This document shows positions 38,588 to 46,978 of a stretch of DNA of 64,000 nucleotides, piece by piece. The notes beneath the pieces were generated by a model. It did not search any database. It was not told the DNA's origin and saw only the letters and a program-made list of their open reading frames with translations. Both the position numbers and the translations under genes were made by a program. This stretch comes from 'Nostoc azollae' 0708 (GTDB taxonomy: Bacteria; Cyanobacteriota; Cyanobacteriia; Cyanobacteriales; Nostocaceae): assembly GCF_000196515.1 (NCBI RefSeq), contig NC_014248.1, positions 4,282,001 through 4,346,000 of the forward strand, in the 5' to 3' direction. How positions within the stretch are numbered: position 1 is the first letter of the stretch; every line of letters starts with the position of its first letter.

Positions 38588-39109
38588 TCAGTTATCAGTC
38601 TCTTCACTGTTGACTGTCACTTGTCCACTGTCACCTGTTTTTTGTTCACATTGCATCCATAACTTGTCACATTTAGGAAGAAGTTGAATAATTTTAATGA
38701 GTGCGATCAACATGCCTTTTTCTGCTGATGGTGAGATGCAATCGCTCATTTCAAAGTTAAATCCTGGTACAGTGACTAACCAAGCTGGGGGACAATGACC
38801 ATAGACAGATTCGGTGAGAGCAAGAAGTGATCGCGGATTACCGATATGTCCATTGACAGCATTACTAATATCTAGTAGTAATGATCTTAATTGTATATCT
38901 AAAGGTTCAGAATTAATACAAGCATCTACAAAAATTGCTAAATCAGTCTTTGCTAAATTTTCAGCCAGTTCCGGTGTGAATTGATGGACTGCAAGAGACT
39001 TGACAGTTAATAAATGCCAAGACTCAATAGCATTTGCTATCCGATTTCCAATAGCATCATCACCAAGCAGTTCATTCCCATAACCAATGACCATTGCAGT
39101 TTTAGGCAT
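38588..39109 (-). CDS. hoxW: Hydrogenase maturation endopeptidase HoxW
   Basis: A 173-residue M52-family protease. The N-terminal MVIGYGNELLGDDAIGNRIA carries the first metal/nickel ligand Glu; DLAIFVDACI carries the Asp; LAVHQFTPELAENL carries the His region. HoxW removes the C-terminal peptide of HoxH after nickel insertion, the last step of NiFe hydrogenase maturation. The frame is open although hoxH, its only expected substrate here, is destroyed. The last 18 or so residues (EQKTGDSGQVTVNSEETDN) are encoded by tandem-repeat DNA and look like a recent extension. Transcribed toward the acyl-CoA synthetase pseudogene. Confidence 0.8.
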   Translation of the reverse strand: MPKTAMVIGYGNELLGDDAIGNRIANAIESWHLLTVKSLAVHQFTPELAENLAKTDLAIFVDACINSEPLDIQLRSLLLDISNAVNGHIGNPRSLLALTESVYGHCPPAWLVTVPGFNFEMSDCISPSAEKGMLIALIKIIQLLPKCDKLWMQCEQKTGDSGQVTVNSEETDN

Positions 39110-39318
39110 TATTTCATCACCCTGTGAGAAGTAAGTAATTATTGATTTTCACCTTGCTCTTTTAATTGAGTATCATGGTTTATTCCGGCTATAAGCGCTT
39201 TATAATTTAATTCATAGCCTAGGGACTTTGGCATTGAATCCATCTGTTTGACTACACATGAACAAGTACAAACATTTGGCATATTTGCCAAGGTATAATC
39301 ATATATATATCCCGCACG
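39110..39318. other. Spacer upstream of hoxW
   Basis: AT-rich, with an (AT)n run near 39300. The hoxW promoter should lie here but no motif could be assigned. No coding remnant was seen. Confidence 0.35.
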
Positions 39319-39477
39319 CTAGTACAGTACGGCGTAAATAAACCAACCATTCATTCCAAATCACTGAAAAGCTGACGCCGTATTCATTTTGAATTTTGTT
39401 GCCCAGCCTGCTGGAACCACTATTTTGTTAGCGTAGCTCTTCTGAAAGAAGGATTTTGAATTCACGGCGGTACTAGT
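39319..39477. mobile_element. MITE-like repeat, copy 2
   Basis: About 160 bp with ends CTAGTACAGTACGGCGTAAAT and, inverted, ACTAGTACCGCCGTGAATTC. The interior ATTCATTTTGAATTTTG is shared with copy 1 at 16188. It also contains CAGCCTGCTGGAACCACTAT, a tract seen near 9235. It has no coding capacity. Confidence 0.6.
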
Positions 39478-39755
39478 GATTAGATGGACTGGATACATCT
39501 AAGAAATTCTGGTACAATACCACCTCTATACTCCTTTATGGTTGGTTTTTATAGGTTTATCAATTCCATATTTAAAATTAACGCAAAGATTTGAGAAACT
39601 TGTGAAGAAATACAAAAATTTGGACTTTTTGCTGTCATTAGACAAATTTATGTTAAAAATTTGTTCATCGTCGGGATTATTTGGTTAGTATGATCAATGT
39701 ACCTGGTGGAATAAACCCAGTTAAAAAAATTTAGATAAATAGGTGAGGCTGTTCT
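39478..39755. other. Upstream region of the pentapeptide-repeat gene
   Basis: AT-rich, no coding remnant. A purine-rich TAGGTGAGG at about 39740 lies upstream of the ATG at 39756 and may serve as ribosome binding site. Confidence 0.35.
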
Positions 39756-40151
39756 ATGCCGGAAGCGAATTTTCAACAGCCCATTAATACCACTGCTAAG
39801 ATTCTAGAGGAGTATGGGGCGGGAAAAAGAGACTTTGGAAAAGCAGAATTAGGTAATGCTAATCTGCAAGGTGTTGATTTAAAAGGCGCTGACTTCAGCT
39901 ATGCTGATTTGAGCGAAGCTAATCTCAGCGGTACTAATCTGCGGGGCTGTGATTTGAGTTTTGCTGATTTAAGTCAGGCTAATTTAAAAAATGCCGATTT
40001 GCGAGGAGCAATGTTGTTTTCTGCTAATTTCCGTGAAGCTAATTTACAGGGAACCCATTTAGAAAAAGCAGATTGTGACCATAACACCCATTTTCCTCCG
40101 GATTTTGACCCTATCAAAGCAGGTGTAAACATGAGTAACTCATTTGTATAA
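39756..40151 (+). CDS. Pentapeptide-repeat protein
   Basis: A 131-residue soluble protein. After a 30-residue N-terminus, about 14 consecutive A(D/N)LxX pentapeptides run from residue 31 to about 108 (for example ANLQGVDLKGADFSYADLSE). They predict a right-handed quadrilateral beta-helix. The C-terminus (HFPPDFDPIKAGVNMSN) is a common ending of cyanobacterial members. The function is unknown. The frame is intact, a single gene followed by a strong hairpin. Confidence 0.85.
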   Translation: MPEANFQQPINTTAKILEEYGAGKRDFGKAELGNANLQGVDLKGADFSYADLSEANLSGTNLRGCDLSFADLSQANLKNADLRGAMLFSANFREANLQGTHLEKADCDHNTHFPPDFDPIKAGVNMSNSFV

Positions 40152-40190
40152 ATACTAAGGCTGTGATATAGTCCGCCTTAGTATTTATAC
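40146..40190 (+). terminator. Perfect 16-bp hairpin at the end of the pentapeptide-repeat gene
   Basis: GTATAAATACTAAGGC (40146-40161) is repeated exactly in inverted form at 40175-40190 with a 13-base loop. The gene's TAA lies in the left arm. There is no long U-run after it. The sequence is symmetric, so it may also act on transcripts from the other side. Confidence 0.65.
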
Positions 40191-40374
40191 CAGCAATAAT
40201 ACAAGAGTTATAGGCAACCCATTCTATCACTTGACATATAAAAATAGCATACAGTATGAGTCAGGAGTAAAACTCTCTTGCTGTCTAGGGTTCAATTTAG
40301 ATTCTGTACCTCATTGATCTGCAATCTGCTGTTTTTCTATAAAAATAGGAAATTTATGTTTTACAACCTGATTT

Positions 40375-40560
40375 TTACTTGGGAAATACTTTAGTTAAAT
40401 CTAAGGTTAATTCAGGGAAAGATGGTAATTCCACACCCTCTTTAGGCAGTAAAATCGATCTGTGACGATAACCAAACTTACCTTGTAAATCTTGGTATGG
40501 TTGATTGTAGCATTCTAAATAATAGTCGACTAAATGGAGAATCCAATAATGAGAATGCAT
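40375..40560 (-). pseudogene. C-terminal fragment, probably of a Uma2-type (DUF820) nuclease-fold protein
   Basis: The 61-codon frame reads YWILHLVDYYLECYNQPYQD, GKFGYRHRSILLPKEGVELP and FPELTLDLTKVFPK. Cyanobacterial Uma2 proteins end with a similar W.LDL....LE.Y..P pattern, then a strand, then P.LG..FPEL..DL..VF. Here the N-terminal half with the acidic catalytic residues is missing. The assignment is from this end pattern alone. Confidence 0.45.
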
Positions 40561-40747
40561 TGATTAGATAATCATCACCAACTTAACCAACTAATTACTA
40601 CAAAACTTACGCAACTGGTATATTAGTAGGGTGCGTCAGATATCGAAAATTTGTTGATATTAACCTTTATCCAATTATTGTAGGTTAGGGTATTTCTTTA
40701 TTATATAATAGTCCCAGCACCAAGATAACATTGAATCTAATAGATTA
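40561..40747. other. Spacer before an IS element
   Basis: No coding remnant recognised. Confidence 0.3.
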
Positions 40748-41797
40748 GAAGTTACGCATTGACAAACAAACTCATTCATGGGTATTAACCAGCACCAGCA
40801 TTGATAAGATTTTCCACAATTTAGTCGCGCACAACTAAAGTGAATAAGTTCTGTGTTTCAATTCCTTGGCTATCTCTAACCATAAATCGACAAATTCCAC
40901 ATACTTGTTTGATAGCTCTATGAAAACTTTCAATCCCCCAATGAGTATTATGAATTGTCACAAATTCACTTTTGGTGATTTGATTGAGAGCTTCTTGATC
41001 TGGTAGATACACTATATAGTCTCTAGAGTCTTCTTTCTTGAAGTCTTGTCTAAACAGTTTGATCAATCGAAATGCTCTCAAATGAGTTATCAAACCTTCA
41101 TCGGGAATTTCTAAACTCCTTAATAGACAATACTTTTCCAGTTTATTTGATACGGTTCTATTTTTGTCAATCCCAAATAGAAAACCCAATTTCTGGTTTT
41201 TCGAAAATTTTCAGCTTTCTACCCCTGAATACCAACTGTCTCCTGTAACTATTCTTGGTTTTACACCCCAATCAATCACTTCCTTGAGCATTTCCCGACA
41301 ACAATCGTTCTTCGTCTTTTCCTCCTTCTTCTCGTATATTCTGTAATTTATTGGTACTGAATTTCCATACACATCACTGTAGTACAGTGTAATTAAATTT
41401 ATTCCTTTCATGGTCTTATGATATTTCCTAGACCAAAAATAACTGATTAATTCTGCATTTTTTGTGTCACGATACAATTTTTATACTACTGTGTCATCTA
41501 CAGTTAAAATCCCTCCTACTCTATTTATGATTTTCCTTACTGTATCGAATAAATCTTTCGTTTCCTATGTCTCTCTGAGCAATAATTTATTCACACTGTC
41601 ATGTGAAACGTTTTCCAATATCTCTGCCAATCTACAACATCCCCCATGCTTTAGTTCTGATAGCAACAACAGAGTGTAATGTTCCAGATTGCATTCTGTT
41701 GTAGAAGGTTTGGTTATTTCTCTAATTCTCCCATACCTCCTAAGTAGATGACATTTTTTATAACTACACTATTTTGCTACTTTATCAATGTGTAACT
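40748..41797 (-). mobile_element. DDE-type insertion sequence (copy of the 21906 element)
   Basis: About 1.05 kb, bounded by an inverted repeat: AGAAGTTACGCATTGACAAA on the left and, inverted, AGGAGTTACACATTGATAAA on the right. The broken transposase on the minus strand fills it. Relative to the copy at 21906 it has lost about 0.1 kb of the transposase 3' region (the WYELQRN stretch). Confidence 0.65.
40821..41480 (-). pseudogene. DDE transposase (IS4-like fold), broken
   Basis: The frame at 41211-41477 reads ELISYFWSRKYHKTMKGINL, YYSDVYGNSVPINYRIYEKK and GVKPRIVTGDSWYSGVES (the second Asp block). The frame at 40821-41189 continues GFLFGIDKNRTVSNKLEKYC, then LFRQDFKKEDSRDYIVYLP and HWGIESFHRAIKQVCGICRF (the Glu block). 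A stop separates the two, and the C-terminus is deleted. Confidence 0.6.
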
Positions 41798-41842
41798 CCT
41801 ATAGATCTAAAAAATTATGATTCTGGATTATTGCAAGTGTAA

Positions 41843-41980
41843 TCATTCAGCTAATGCCTAACGGCAAGCTAGGCGAACAGCAATCAGCTTTTTCAGGCTA
41901 ACGCCAAAAATACCTATTTGATAATTAACTAATTTCTCAAACATTCTGACTCCTGACTCCTGACTTCTGAATTCTTACTT
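41843..41980. repeat. Dispersed repeat R2, full copy
   Basis: About 138 bp running from ATTCAGCTAATGCCTAACGG through CAGCTTTTTCAGGCTAACGCC to the TCCTGAC heptamers. It matches, inverted, 54592-54722 over nearly its whole length and 35715-35797 over its last half. It ends just beyond the hoxH stop. Confidence 0.7.
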
Positions 41981-43370
41981 GCAAGTTTGTTATCATGTTA
42001 ATGATAATTCCGGTGAATTTGATTAACAACAGTTCCATTTTTAGCGACTAATTCAATCAATAAAGGCATTTGTCCCATGGCATGAGTTGAACAACTTAAA
42101 CAAGGGTCAAAACCCCGAATCCCCGCTTTAACACGGTTTAACATTCCTTCTTTGATTTCTGTACCTTGGATAAAATGATGGGCAGTTTGGGCAACTGTAC
42201 GATTCATGGCTAAGTCATTTTGACCTGTAGCAATAATCAAATTAACTTTCTCCATTAAACCATTTCCATCAACTTGATAATCATGGAATAAAGTTCCCCT
42301 TGGTGCTTTACTGACACCAACTGCTTCTAATTGATTAATCCTAGTCTCAGCACGGAGAAGAGTTGATAAAACGTCTGGGTCATCAAGCAAAATTTCAATG
42401 TGTTCAATACAGGCTTAAATTTCAATTAATCGTGCATAGTGATAGAAAAATGATGATTGAACAGTGCCTTTAGGATAACTGCGAAATTCCTTTAATTCTT
42501 TATCAGCTAAATCTGTAACAATAATGCTACAAATGTTTAATCTAGCTAGTGGTCCAACGAGATACATTCCACTATCTAAACGACAACTATCTGCAGTATC
42601 GGTATCACCTAAAGGTCGATAGTAAGGTGATTTTAAGTAAGAGTCTGGTTGCACTGCTTCGCCGATCAATTCATGATAATTAGCAGTGTCAAGTTTATCA
42701 GGAACTATGTTACCAGTACTATCAACAAAACGAATATGTCCGTCGTAGGTTTCCCATAAACCTTCAGGACTCACTAACCCCATAAATAAACTGGGGAAAT
42801 TACCAAAGGCTTTTGCTTCTTTTTCGTAGGTTTTTAACAGGGTTTTAAACAAAGGGATCACACTAATTATAGTGGCTTTAGCCTCAGGTATTCGTTGTTG
42901 AATGTGGATGCGGTTTTCTGATGTTAAAGGATTACTGACTCCACCAGGAACAGCCCAAGAAGGATGGATCTTTTTACCTCCTAATAATTCAATGATTTCT
43001 TGTCCAAATTGACGGAGACGAATTCCACCTCTAGCTAATTCTGGATCTGCCGCTATTAAACCAAAGAGGTTGCGGTTAGCTGGTTCGCTATCCATTCCTA
43101 ACAGAAAATCTGGGGCGGTAAGATGGAAGAAACTTAACGCATGAGATTGAACAATTTGCCCCAAATTCATTAAACGGCGTAATTTTGTAGCTGCTTTGGG
43201 GATAGTTACAGCTAGAATGCGAGCGCCTGTTTTTGCTGATGCTAATAAATGACTGACTGGACAAATACCGCAAATTCTGGCTGTAATTCCTGGCATTTCC
43301 GGCAAAGGACGACCTACACAGAATTTTTCAAATCCACAAAATTCTGTCACATGAAAATGCGCATCATTAA

Positions 43371-44279
43371 GAGGCTATTGATAAAGTAAATGTAAAGGGG
43401 AGTAGACAAGGAATGTTGGAAGGATAGGATACATAAAATGTAGTGTATTTACATAGCTACTGATGGAACGAAAGTCTTACCCCACAGACTTAACTGATAT
43501 GGAGTGGGAAATCCTGGCCCCATTGATTCCACCAGCCAAAGAAGGAGGGCATCCACCCACAACAGATATGGGTGAAATATGTAATGCCATCTATTATCAT
43601 TTGAAAACTGGATGTCAATGGAATATGCTTCCAGGTGACTTCCCGCCAAAGTCAACGGTATATAGCTATTACAGGAAATGGCATGGCCAGGGGGTTTGGG
43701 AAAAATTCAACCATACATTGGGTGGTCAAGTTCGCTCGAAATTAGGTAAATCAACACAACCTATTGCGCTCGCCGCAGACAGTCAGTCGGTCAACACTGA
43801 CCAAAAAAAGGGGATGTGTATGGTTTTGACGGATGTAAAAAGGTAAAAGGAAGAAAGGGGCATACTTTAGTTGATAGCCTGGGACTTATGTTGAAACTTG
43901 TTGTTAGTGAAGCGAATGCCCCAGAACGAATACTTGCTGCCTATGCACTAATGGAACTGCTAGAGGAACCCACAGAATTATTGGAAAAAGTCCAAGTTTT
44001 ATGGGTTGATTCCGGTTATGACGGTGATAAATTTGCACTTGCAGTTTGGTTCCTGATTCAAGCTCATGTTGAAGTCATAGGACCTACTGAGCAAGAATTT
44101 AAAGTTTTACCACAACCCTGGGTAGTAGAAAGAACATTTGGGTGGTTCAACCAATATCATCGTCTAAGCAAGGATTATGAGCGTTTAACACAAATGAGGG
44201 AAGGGGCTATATATGCTCTTATGACTAGAATTATGCTACTTCCTCTTGTCTCCTCAACATTTACTTTATAAATCATCTC
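43371..44279 (+). mobile_element. IS5-family element (909 bp), copy 1, in hoxH
   Basis: The ends GAGGCTATTGATAAAGTAAA and, inverted, GAGATGATTTATAAAGTAAA form the terminal repeat. A 3-bp duplication TAA flanks it (43368-43370 and 44280-44282). It has the same length and about 98% of the sequence of copy 2 at 49834-50742. It is probably the youngest insertion in the window, because both transposase frames are open. Confidence 0.9.
43463..44271 (+). CDS. IS5-family transposase in two overlapping frames (possible -1 frameshift)
   Basis: Frame A (43463-43846) starts MERKSYPTDLTDMEWEILAP and has the N-terminal DUF4096-like domain, GCQWNMLPGDFPP and the first catalytic Asp in LAADSQSV. Frame B (from 43816) carries VYGFDGCKKVKGRKGHTLVD, VLWVDSGYDGDKFAL (second Asp) and WVVERTFGWFNQYHRLSKDY (Glu). 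A seven-A run followed by G (AAAAAAAGGGG at about 43804) sits in the correct phase for a -1 shift that yields QKKGDVYGFDG. Both frames are otherwise intact, so an active enzyme is possible. Confidence 0.75.
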
Positions 44280-44450
44280 TAAAGTTCCATCATCATCCAA
44301 ATAGATGCTAATTTTCGCGTGTCCTTCAATGTGAGTAACCGGATCAATAACAATTTTTATCATATAAAGACTGGGAACTGGAATTACTATTTTCTCAATC
44401 CCTAATTACGAATTACGACTTACGAATTATAAATCATAAACCCTTGCTTC

Positions 44451-45035
44451 TTAGGCTTCTGGATACTCATCACAGTATTCTTCAAAGGCGCTTTTTAGGG
44501 GTTTCTTAGCCCGTTGGTGAGCAATTGCTTGGACTTCTTCGACTACATCCCAAGCTCATGAACATTCAGAAGAATTAACTCCTTTTTCGGTACAAATAAT
44601 ACGGGCTTTTTTGATTTCATCTTGTAATTCCTGTTTTAATAGAATTGTACGGAGTTTTTCTAAAGAACTACTTCTAGCTAAAATATCTGTGAGGGAAATA
44701 ATTCCTAATAAATCACCACTAATTACAGGCGCAGGACGCAAATGATGATCAGCAAATAATCGCGCTACATATTCTAAAGCAAGTTCGGGATTGACAACAA
44801 TACAAGGTTTAGTAATGTTTTCATAAACACGGACTTTATTTGGATATTTTCCATAACCTATGACTTTATAAACAAAATCACTTTCAGTCACAATCTTATA
44901 GGCATCTTGTGGATGACGACGAACAACTAAAGCACGCCAATCTCTTGCTTTCATTAATTTTACTGCTTAGGATAAGTTTGCAGAACTGCTAATTATGGCG
45001 ACATCTTGTGTCATGACATCTGCTAGTTTTAGCAT
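44451..45035 (-). pseudogene. CBS-CP12 fusion protein of the hox cluster, two nonsense codons
   Basis: One 195-codon frame. MLKLADVMTQDVAIISSSAN starts at 45035; TAA at about 44968 precedes VKLMKARDWRALVV. The CBS pair continues with AYKIVTESDFVYKVIGYG and ADHHLRPAPVISGDLLGIIS. A CP12-type tail follows (ICTEKGVNSSECS, then a TGA at 44556, then AWDVVEEVQAIAHQRA and AFEEYCDEYPEA). CP12 tails bind Calvin-cycle enzymes in a redox-controlled way, and CBS domains sense adenylates. Genes of this type lie between hoxY and hoxH in related Nostoc clusters. Both breaks are single-codon nonsense changes. Confidence 0.85.
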
Positions 45036-45129
45036 AACTTATCTCGTAAATAATTCAAAATCTCAATCAAAATAAATTACCTAAATTTAATCATTTCTGG
45101 TCCTTCTATTCGCGGTATTTCTCCTTTTA

Positions 45130-45633
45130 TTAATCTTTTATTAATGGTTCTAGTGCAGCGCAAATACTTAGTGCTGAAGGAGGACAACCGGGTAAGCAAA
45201 TATCAACTGGGACAATATAATGGACGGGTACAACTTTATCAAGTAAGGGTGGAAATATACCCGGTGCATGGGGAATTTGTTGGTTCACATCTGCACCTTC
45301 AATATAAGCTAATCGGAGGCTGATATTTGCACTAAAAAAGGGGTTACGTATGGCGGTGACGTTACCAGTGACAGCACAATCTCCAAAGGCAATAATTGTT
45401 TTGGTGCCTTGTCTAATGATGTGGATTAATTCTAAATGTTCTTCATTAGCGCTCGCACCTTCTACTAAAACTATATCTACACCTTCTGGATATGCTTTAA
45501 TATCAGAAATTGGACTATAAACTAAATCAAATTTGGCGGCTAAATCTATTAAACATTTGTCTAAATCAAGGAAAGACATATGACAGCCAGAACAGCCACC
45601 TAACCATACCGTTGCTAATTTAAGTTTCGTCAT
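45130..45633 (-). pseudogene. hoxY: hoxY, small NiFe subunit, C-terminus lost by an 11-bp duplication
   Basis: From 45633 it reads MTKLKLATVWLGGCSGCHMS (first two Fe-S Cys), SDIKAYPEGVDIVLVEGA, IAFGDCAVTGNV (third Cys) and VDICLPGCPPSALSI (fourth Cys). It carries the proximal 4Fe-4S cluster. The frame ends EPLIKD at 45130 because TTAATAAAAGA is duplicated. Without the duplication the frame would continue GEIPRIEGPEMIKFR to TAA at 45077, the normal HoxY ending. The Fe-S ligands are intact, so it might fold, but its partner HoxH is gone. It is followed by CBS-CP12. Confidence 0.88.
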
Positions 45634-45672
45634 TTTTTTGTCTTGTCAGTTGTTATTTGTAATTAATGATTG

Positions 45673-46155
45673 CTATTCTTTCACAACATGAGCAGGAACT
45701 GAGATATTAATGAATTTCGTACCAGGTAAATGTATCGATAAAGTGAAAGATCCTAGAGGTAATTGGAATAAAATTTTAGTGAAATCATATTGTCCAATTG
45801 TGGGGGCTGGTGCTTCATCCAACAAGATATCAGCAGCATTCCAAACTTTGCCTGTGTTGGAAGTAATTGTTAATGGTTGGGGGTGAATTAATTCCGCACA
45901 ACCAGGAAAACCAACTAAGCGAAGATTGATGTTAGACGTTTGATGAGGATAGGTTTGTGTAAATAAAACAACTTGCCGAACTTTTCCTAATTGCTCATCT
46001 AATTTTACTTGCGAGCGATAAAGAACTTCTCCTGAAGTTTATTCGATTTGTGTGACAACAGCAATGGCACTCTTAGAGATTAAACTTCCTAAACTCAGGA
46101 ATATAATATAGATGTTATTGATGTTATCAATATTGTTATTGATAAAAATCGCCAT
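45673..46155 (-). pseudogene. DUF3122-type protein in the hox cluster, one nonsense codon
   Basis: A 161-codon frame. The N-terminal hydrophobic segment IYIIFLSLGSLISKSAIAVV looks like a signal peptide or anchor. After VTQIE a TAA (about 46040) interrupts, then TSGEVLYRSQVKLDEQLGKV, RQVVLFTQTYPHQTSNINLR, LVGFPGCAELIHPQPLTIT and EAPAPTIGQYDFTKILFQLP follow, ending VPAHVVKE. This resembles the cyanobacterial DUF3122 family, members of which occur in Nostoc hox clusters between hoxU and hoxY. The function is unknown. The start at 46155 is tentative. Confidence 0.7.
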
Positions 46156-46260
46156 ATTTCCCCAATTTCAAATAACATCAAATTTTAGTCCTAAAATCAG
46201 CGAGTAATCAACCCAAGAATTAACAGCTAAAAATTCCATTTTTTTCTCCCTGGCATTTAC

Positions 46261-46941
46261 TCAGAAGTCAATTTTACTGCGATAATTTTTAATTTCACCG
46301 ACACTTGAACCTTGATAAAAAATTGCACCTGTGGGACAAGCATTAACGTATTTACCACAAGAAGTACAAGTTTGAGAAGTTCCCCAAGGTTGATTTAAAT
46401 CGGTAATTACGTGAGATTTTGACCATCTTACCACCATCTCCCAAGTATGTGCGCCTTCGATTTCATCACAAACGCGAACGCAGCGATTACAAAGCACACA
46501 GCGATCGTGACCAATGCCGAAATGATCATGAGAAGTATCAACAGTACGGTTAGGAAGTTGATATTCTATCCGCACATGATCCATACCCATTTCTATTGCT
46601 AAATCTTGTAATTCACAGTTACCATTAGCAACACAAACAGAACAGATATGATTGCCTTCTGCAAATGACATTTCAATAATTGTGCGACGGTATTTCTGTA
46701 GGCGAGCGCTATGAGTATTCACCTCAATTCCTTCAGCAACTTTCCTCAGACACGCAGGGTGCAATTTATTACTTCCCGCAATTTCTAACAAACATAAACG
46801 ACAAGGCCCCACATCTCCCACACCATCTAAATGACATAATGTAGGAGTATGTACACCCCCTCCTTTTGCTGCTTCTAACAGAGTTTCATCCTCACGGGCG
46901 CTAACTAATTCACCATTGATCGTTAAAGTTTTTACAGACAT
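46261..46941 (-). CDS. hoxU: HoxU, Fe-S diaphorase subunit of bidirectional hydrogenase
   Basis: A 226-residue frame from ATG at 46941 ([20 protein letters not shown]); a start 33 bases upstream lies in tandem-repeat DNA. The 2Fe-2S domain has [12 protein letters not shown]-like [20 protein letters not shown] and CLLEIAG. The NuoG-type region has [16 protein letters not shown]. The first 4Fe-4S ferredoxin motif [18 protein letters not shown] is complete. In the second, [15 protein letters not shown], the third Cys is Tyr (TAC at 46348-46350), so that cluster should be lost. It is the only long hox frame without a stop, but electron transfer to HoxY is probably impaired. Confidence 0.88.
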   Translation of the reverse strand: MSVKTLTINGELVSAREDETLLEAAKGGGVHTPTLCHLDGVGDVGPCRLCLLEIAGSNKLHPACLRKVAEGIEVNTHSARLQKYRRTIIEMSFAEGNHICSVCVANGNCELQDLAIEMGMDHVRIEYQLPNRTVDTSHDHFGIGHDRCVLCNRCVRVCDEIEGAHTWEMVVRWSKSHVITDLNQPWGTSQTCTSCGKYVNACPTGAIFYQGSSVGEIKNYRSKIDF

Positions 46942-46978
46942 AAGGGTGATTGGTGATTGGTGATTGGTAAACACCCAA
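46942..46978. repeat. Tandem heptamer repeats between hoxF and hoxU
   Basis: Three copies of GGTGATT (46947-46968), followed just inside the hoxF end by three copies of AATGACT. These are short tandem repeats as at 11701. They may have displaced the original hoxU ribosome binding site. Confidence 0.6.

Larger units (their letters stand above)
41998..44363 (-). pseudogene. hoxH: hoxH, large NiFe subunit of bidirectional hydrogenase, broken
   Basis: The start at 44363 gives MIKIVIDPVTHIEGHAKISI. The frame is cut after DDDGTL by a 909-bp IS and resumes with [33 protein letters not shown] and ICPVSH (the N-terminal C-x-x-C nickel ligands). A TAA at about 42413 (HYARLIEI then ACIEHIEILLDD) interrupts it again. 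The C-terminal ligand motif DPCLSCSTHAMGQMP is followed by the cleavable tail to 41998. Without the IS the length is about 484 codons, normal for HoxH. Joining the flanks and keeping one TAA leaves one base too few, so a small indel is also present. It is last in the hox cluster. Confidence 0.92.

Noticed and set aside
43449-43655. 68-codon frame antisense to the IS5 transposase (also at 50458)
   Set aside because: Shadow of transposase frame A; it is conserved only because the transposase is.
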